NCBI GenBank assembly: GCA_036268405.1 | Contig: DATAUF010000034.1 | Coordinates: 1 to 31,427, forward strand | Direction: 5' to 3' | Length of the DNA: 31,427 nucleotides | Origin: DASZTV01 sp036268405 | GTDB lineage: Bacteria; Actinomycetota; Actinomycetes; JAFAQI01 | Shown here: positions 28,886 through 31,427 of the stretch, one piece after another | Position numbering within the stretch: position 1 is the first letter of the stretch | Layout: each line of letters begins with the position of its first letter | The notes under the pieces: generated by a model | What the model was told of the DNA's origin: nothing | Database searches by the model: none | Seen by the model: only the letters and a program-made list of their open reading frames with translations | Position numbers and translations under genes: made by a program

Positions 28886-30690
28886 TCGGCGGGCTTGCCG
28901 CTGTAGAGCTTGTCGATCTCCTTGGCGTACTTTGCGGCCACCACGTTGCGCTTCACCTTCAGCGACGGGGTGATCTCGTCGGTCTCCACGGTCCAGTCAG
29001 CGCCGAGGATCGTGAACGCCTTGATCGCTTCGGCCTTCGACACGGCCTTGTTCGCCTCGTCGACGGCGCCCTGGACGGTGGCCCGCAGATCGGTGTCCTC
29101 GGCCAGATCGCCGACCGAAGCCGACTCGGGCTTGCTGTGTGCGGCCTTCCACGCGGGGAACGCCTCGTCATCGATCGTGACGAGTGCGGCGATGAATGGC
29201 TTCTGGTCACCGACGACCATGCACTGGCTGACCAGTGCATGCGCGCGCAGCCGATCCTCGAGGACGGCCGGTGCGACGTTCTTGCCGCCGGCGGTGACGA
29301 TCAGTTCCTTCTTGCGACCGGTGATCGTCAGGTAGCCGTCTTTGTCGACCTGGCCAATATCGCCGGTGTGGAACCAGCCTTCGCTCTCGACTGCTTCCTC
29401 AGTCGCTTTCGCGTTGTTGTAGTAGCCGCCGAAGACATTGCCGCCCTTGAGCAGGATCTCGCCGTCATCGGCGATCCGCACCGTGCACCCGGGGATCGGC
29501 CGACCGACCGTGCCGACCTTCATCGCATCCGGGCGGTTCACGGTCGCGCCCGCCGTCGTCTCGGTCAGGCCGTAGCCCTCATAGATCGGTACGCCGGCAC
29601 CGCGAAAGAAGTGGCCGAGTCGCGCGCCCAGCGGCGCGCCGCCGGAGATCGCGCCGATGACCTGGCCGCCCAGCGCCGCCTTGAGCTTGCTGTAGACGAG
29701 CTTGTCGAATACCGCATGCGGGACCGTCCAGATTGCGCGCTCGATCGGGTTGCTGTCCAGCGAGCGGCTGTAGTTGATCGCCACCGTCTCGGCGAGGTCG
29801 AAGATCGCGCCCTTGCCGTCAGCGTGTGCCCGCTGTTTGGCCGTGTTGTAGACCTTTTCGAACACCCGCGGCACCGACAGAACGAAGGTCGGCTTGAAGA
29901 CGCCTAGGTCCGGGATGAGGTTCTTGATGTCTGCGGTGTGGCCCATCCGTACCCGGTTCTGGACGCAGCCGACCTGAATGATCCGCGCGAACACGTGTGC
30001 GAGCGGCAGGAACAACAGCGTCGACTGGTCGTCACCGAACATGTCCTGCAAACCCTCGGTGGTCGACGTCGCGTCGAACAGGAAGTTCTGGTGGGTGAGC
30101 TCGCAGCCCTTCGGGCGGCCTGTGGTGCCGGACGTGTAGATGATCGTTGCGAGGCTGTTCGGGGTCAGCGTTCGCCGGCGCTGCTCGATGTCGTCCTCGG
30201 AAACGCCCTGCCCGGCCCTCTCCAGCTCATCAACCGCGCCGTTGTCGATCCGCCACACGTTGCGGACCCCGCTGAGTCGCGATGAGACCTCGTCGTAGGT
30301 CTTCTGGTGGACGTCGCTTTCGAGGACCACGCCGACCGCGCCGGAGTCCGACACGATCCACTCGACCTGCTCAGCGGAGGACGTCTCATAGATCGGCACC
30401 GTGACCGCGCCTGCGGTCCAGATCGCGTAGTCGAGCAATGTCCACTCGTAGCGCGTGCTGGACATGATGCAGACCCGCTCGCCGGGTTGCACGCCCGCGG
30501 CGATGAGCCCTGCGGCCGCCTGCCTGACCTCGTCGCCGAACTGCTTCGCAGTGACCGGCTGCCAGCTGTTTTCGACCTTGCGGTCGAAAATCACCCGATC
30601 GGGGTACTCCGCCGCGTGCGCGACGACGGCGTCGGTGAGGTTGGCGTCGTCCGGGATCGTGAAGTCCGCTGGGACGCTGTAGTCGGGCAC
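28882..30690 (-). CDS. fadD15: Long-chain fatty-acid-CoA ligase (FadD15-like)
   Basis: 602 residues, the usual size. The ANL-family P-loop IIYTSGTTGRPKG is at 183-195, and YEGYGLTETTAG and the hinge region GYLTITGRKKELIV with GGKNVAP follow. It activates fatty acids to acyl-AMP and then acyl-CoA. An insert with PLAHVFARI and RVFEKVYNTAKQRA places it in the FadD15/FACL subgroup, and M. tuberculosis fadD15 (Rv2187) also converges with pimB'. GTG 30690 has GAGGAG 5 bases upstream. Confidence 0.95.
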   Translation of the reverse strand: MPDYSVPADFTIPDDANLTDAVVAHAAEYPDRVIFDRKVENSWQPVTAKQFGDEVRQAAAGLIAAGVQPGERVCIMSSTRYEWTLLDYAIWTAGAVTVPIYETSSAEQVEWIVSDSGAVGVVLESDVHQKTYDEVSSRLSGVRNVWRIDNGAVDELERAGQGVSEDDIEQRRRTLTPNSLATIIYTSGTTGRPKGCELTHQNFLFDATSTTEGLQDMFGDDQSTLLFLPLAHVFARIIQVGCVQNRVRMGHTADIKNLIPDLGVFKPTFVLSVPRVFEKVYNTAKQRAHADGKGAIFDLAETVAINYSRSLDSNPIERAIWTVPHAVFDKLVYSKLKAALGGQVIGAISGGAPLGARLGHFFRGAGVPIYEGYGLTETTAGATVNRPDAMKVGTVGRPIPGCTVRIADDGEILLKGGNVFGGYYNNAKATEEAVESEGWFHTGDIGQVDKDGYLTITGRKKELIVTAGGKNVAPAVLEDRLRAHALVSQCMVVGDQKPFIAALVTIDDEAFPAWKAAHSKPESASVGDLAEDTDLRATVQGAVDEANKAVSKAEAIKAFTILGADWTVETDEITPSLKVKRNVVAAKYAKEIDKLYSGKPAD

Positions 30691-30837
30691 GTGCGCTCCT
30701 CGCCTTCGCCGCCGGCTTCCACCGGGCAGGCCACATGACGCCCGCCGCGGGGCCAGCGAAAGCGTACGGCGCCAACCGCCGTCTCGTGGTGCACTACGCC
30801 GTTCAGTCCAGCGTTCCCTATGCCGAGGAAATCAAGC

Positions 30838-31427
30838 GTGAGCGATACCCGGTGCCCGCAGTGTGGCGCCGTGCTGCCCGCGAACGCTCAGTGGTGCACG
30901 CTGTGCTACTTCGATCTTCGCGAGCCGGCCGCTCCTGCGGCGCCGGCTGCTCCCGCTGCTTCCGCCACCGAGCAGGCGCCAGTGGTGCAGCCGCCTCCGT
31001 TGGTCCGGCCGCCCACCCCTGCGCAGCCCGCGGCCCCAGCGCCGCCGCCACCGCCGGCCCAGCAGGCGCCCCCTGCGTTCACCGCGGCGCCGATGCCCCA
31101 GCAGCCGGTGGCGCAACCGCCGGTTGCCCAACCGCCGGCTGCGCCACCGCTGGTCGCCCAACCGCCGGTCGCCCAACCGCCGGCTGCGGCATTCGCACCG
31201 AGTGCGGCCCCCGTCTCGCCGGCGACGCCAGCCGCGGCGCCGCCGGCAGTGCCGGCCGCCCAACCGCAGGTGGACCAGCCTCAAGAAGCCGCCGAACCGC
31301 CCAAGGCAGAGCCGACCTGGCCGTGCTTCAACTGTGGTGTCACCGTCCCGATGTCGGAGGACCACTGCCCGGTATGCGGTGCCGGCTTTCTCGCGCCGGC
31401 CAGTCAGGGCCACTCACTGCGGGTGCC
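30838..31427 (+). CDS. Double zinc-ribbon protein with a proline-rich linker, truncated at the window edge
   Basis: GTG 30838 (GAGGAA about 10 bases upstream) opens a frame that is still open at the window end, giving 196 residues. C6/C9 and C20/C23 (CPQC...CTLC) make an N-terminal zinc ribbon. About 130 residues of proline/alanine/glutamine repeats follow (QPPVAQPPAA-type units). A second ribbon, CFNCGVTVPMSEDHCPVCG, comes near the end. Zinc ribbons joined by disordered linkers are common in actinobacterial scaffold or membrane proteins, and a membrane helix may follow outside the window. The function is unknown. Codon bias matches neighbouring genes. Confidence 0.75.
   Translation, partial: MSDTRCPQCGAVLPANAQWCTLCYFDLREPAAPAAPAAPAASATEQAPVVQPPPLVRPPTPAQPAAPAPPPPPAQQAPPAFTAAPMPQQPVAQPPVAQPPAAPPLVAQPPVAQPPAAAFAPSAAPVSPATPAAAPPAVPAAQPQVDQPQEAAEPPKAEPTWPCFNCGVTVPMSEDHCPVCGAGFLAPASQGHSLRV
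31080..31195 (+). repeat. Degenerate tandem repeats inside the proline-rich coding region
   Basis: Variants of CAACCGCCGG(T/C)(T/C)GCC recur in tandem about every 15-18 bases, encoding VAQPPVAQPPAA-type units. This is a coding minisatellite liable to change length by slippage. Confidence 0.6.

Noticed and set aside
31080..31195. Possible CRISPR-like array
   Set aside because: The repeats are short, degenerate, without unique spacers, and in frame with a proline-rich protein.
1..31427. tRNA, rRNA, transposase or phage genes
   Set aside because: I looked for CCA-ended cloverleaf signatures, integrase and DDE motifs and saw none that could be supported.

Overview
The window is a dense, high-GC segment from an actinobacterium. 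Evidence for this is the strong G/C bias at third codon positions, frequent GTG and TTG starts, an actinobacterial-type respiratory set (three-helix-type Rieske QcrA, diheme QcrC, CtaF) and the marker genes sepH, pspAA/pspAB, DUF3043 and pimB'. Gene content and order resemble, from memory, the Mycobacterium tuberculosis block Rv2187 to Rv2206 (fadD15, pimB', NlpC/P60, Rv2191, trpD, ctaE-qcrCAB, ctaC, adoK, HesB, glycerate kinase, DUF3043). asnB and mmpS3 are absent and several small genes are extra. No mycolate gene is seen, so I would not name a genus.

Left end (1-1500, minus strand): a cobalamin riboswitch leads into a secreted alpha/alpha-barrel protein of the prenyltransferase-repeat fold. 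A second secreted protein starts 13 bases after it and runs off the left edge. This is the most intriguing part of the window, because the fold and the riboswitch together suggest an extracellular B12-capture system resembling animal transcobalamin split over separate genes.

1500-10400: a small conserved protein; DUF3043; the envelope-stress operon pspA-pspAA-htpX-pspAB-dedA; a CPA2-type antiporter that overlaps dedA by 128 bp on the other strand; a secreted propeller-like protein; a two-lobed GNAT; glycerate kinase; and erpA.

10400-21500: the aerobic respiratory chain. adoK is followed by ctaC-ctaD-ctaF on the plus strand, and ctaE-qcrC-qcrA-qcrB converges on them from the minus strand. arfB and a small conserved gene lie between the two sets. 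Beyond ctaE come a degenerate response-regulator receiver and trpD.

21500-31427: a stand-alone Lrp ligand-binding domain, a DEDDh exonuclease/GIY-YIG fusion, a small four-cysteine protein, a c-di-AMP (ydaO) riboswitch ahead of an NlpC/P60 endopeptidase, the coupled cell-envelope operon sepH-metalloprotease-pimB', the acyl-CoA ligase fadD15, and a truncated proline-rich double-zinc-ribbon protein.

Two organisation features stand out. At least ten starts have a TANNNT -10 box only 6-7 bases upstream, the mark of leaderless mRNAs. Several gene junctions carry different intergenic palindromes (10350-10430, 14974-15024, 15495-15588, 21829-21900) that no annotated gene explains. I saw no tRNA, rRNA, CRISPR array, transposase or integrase.
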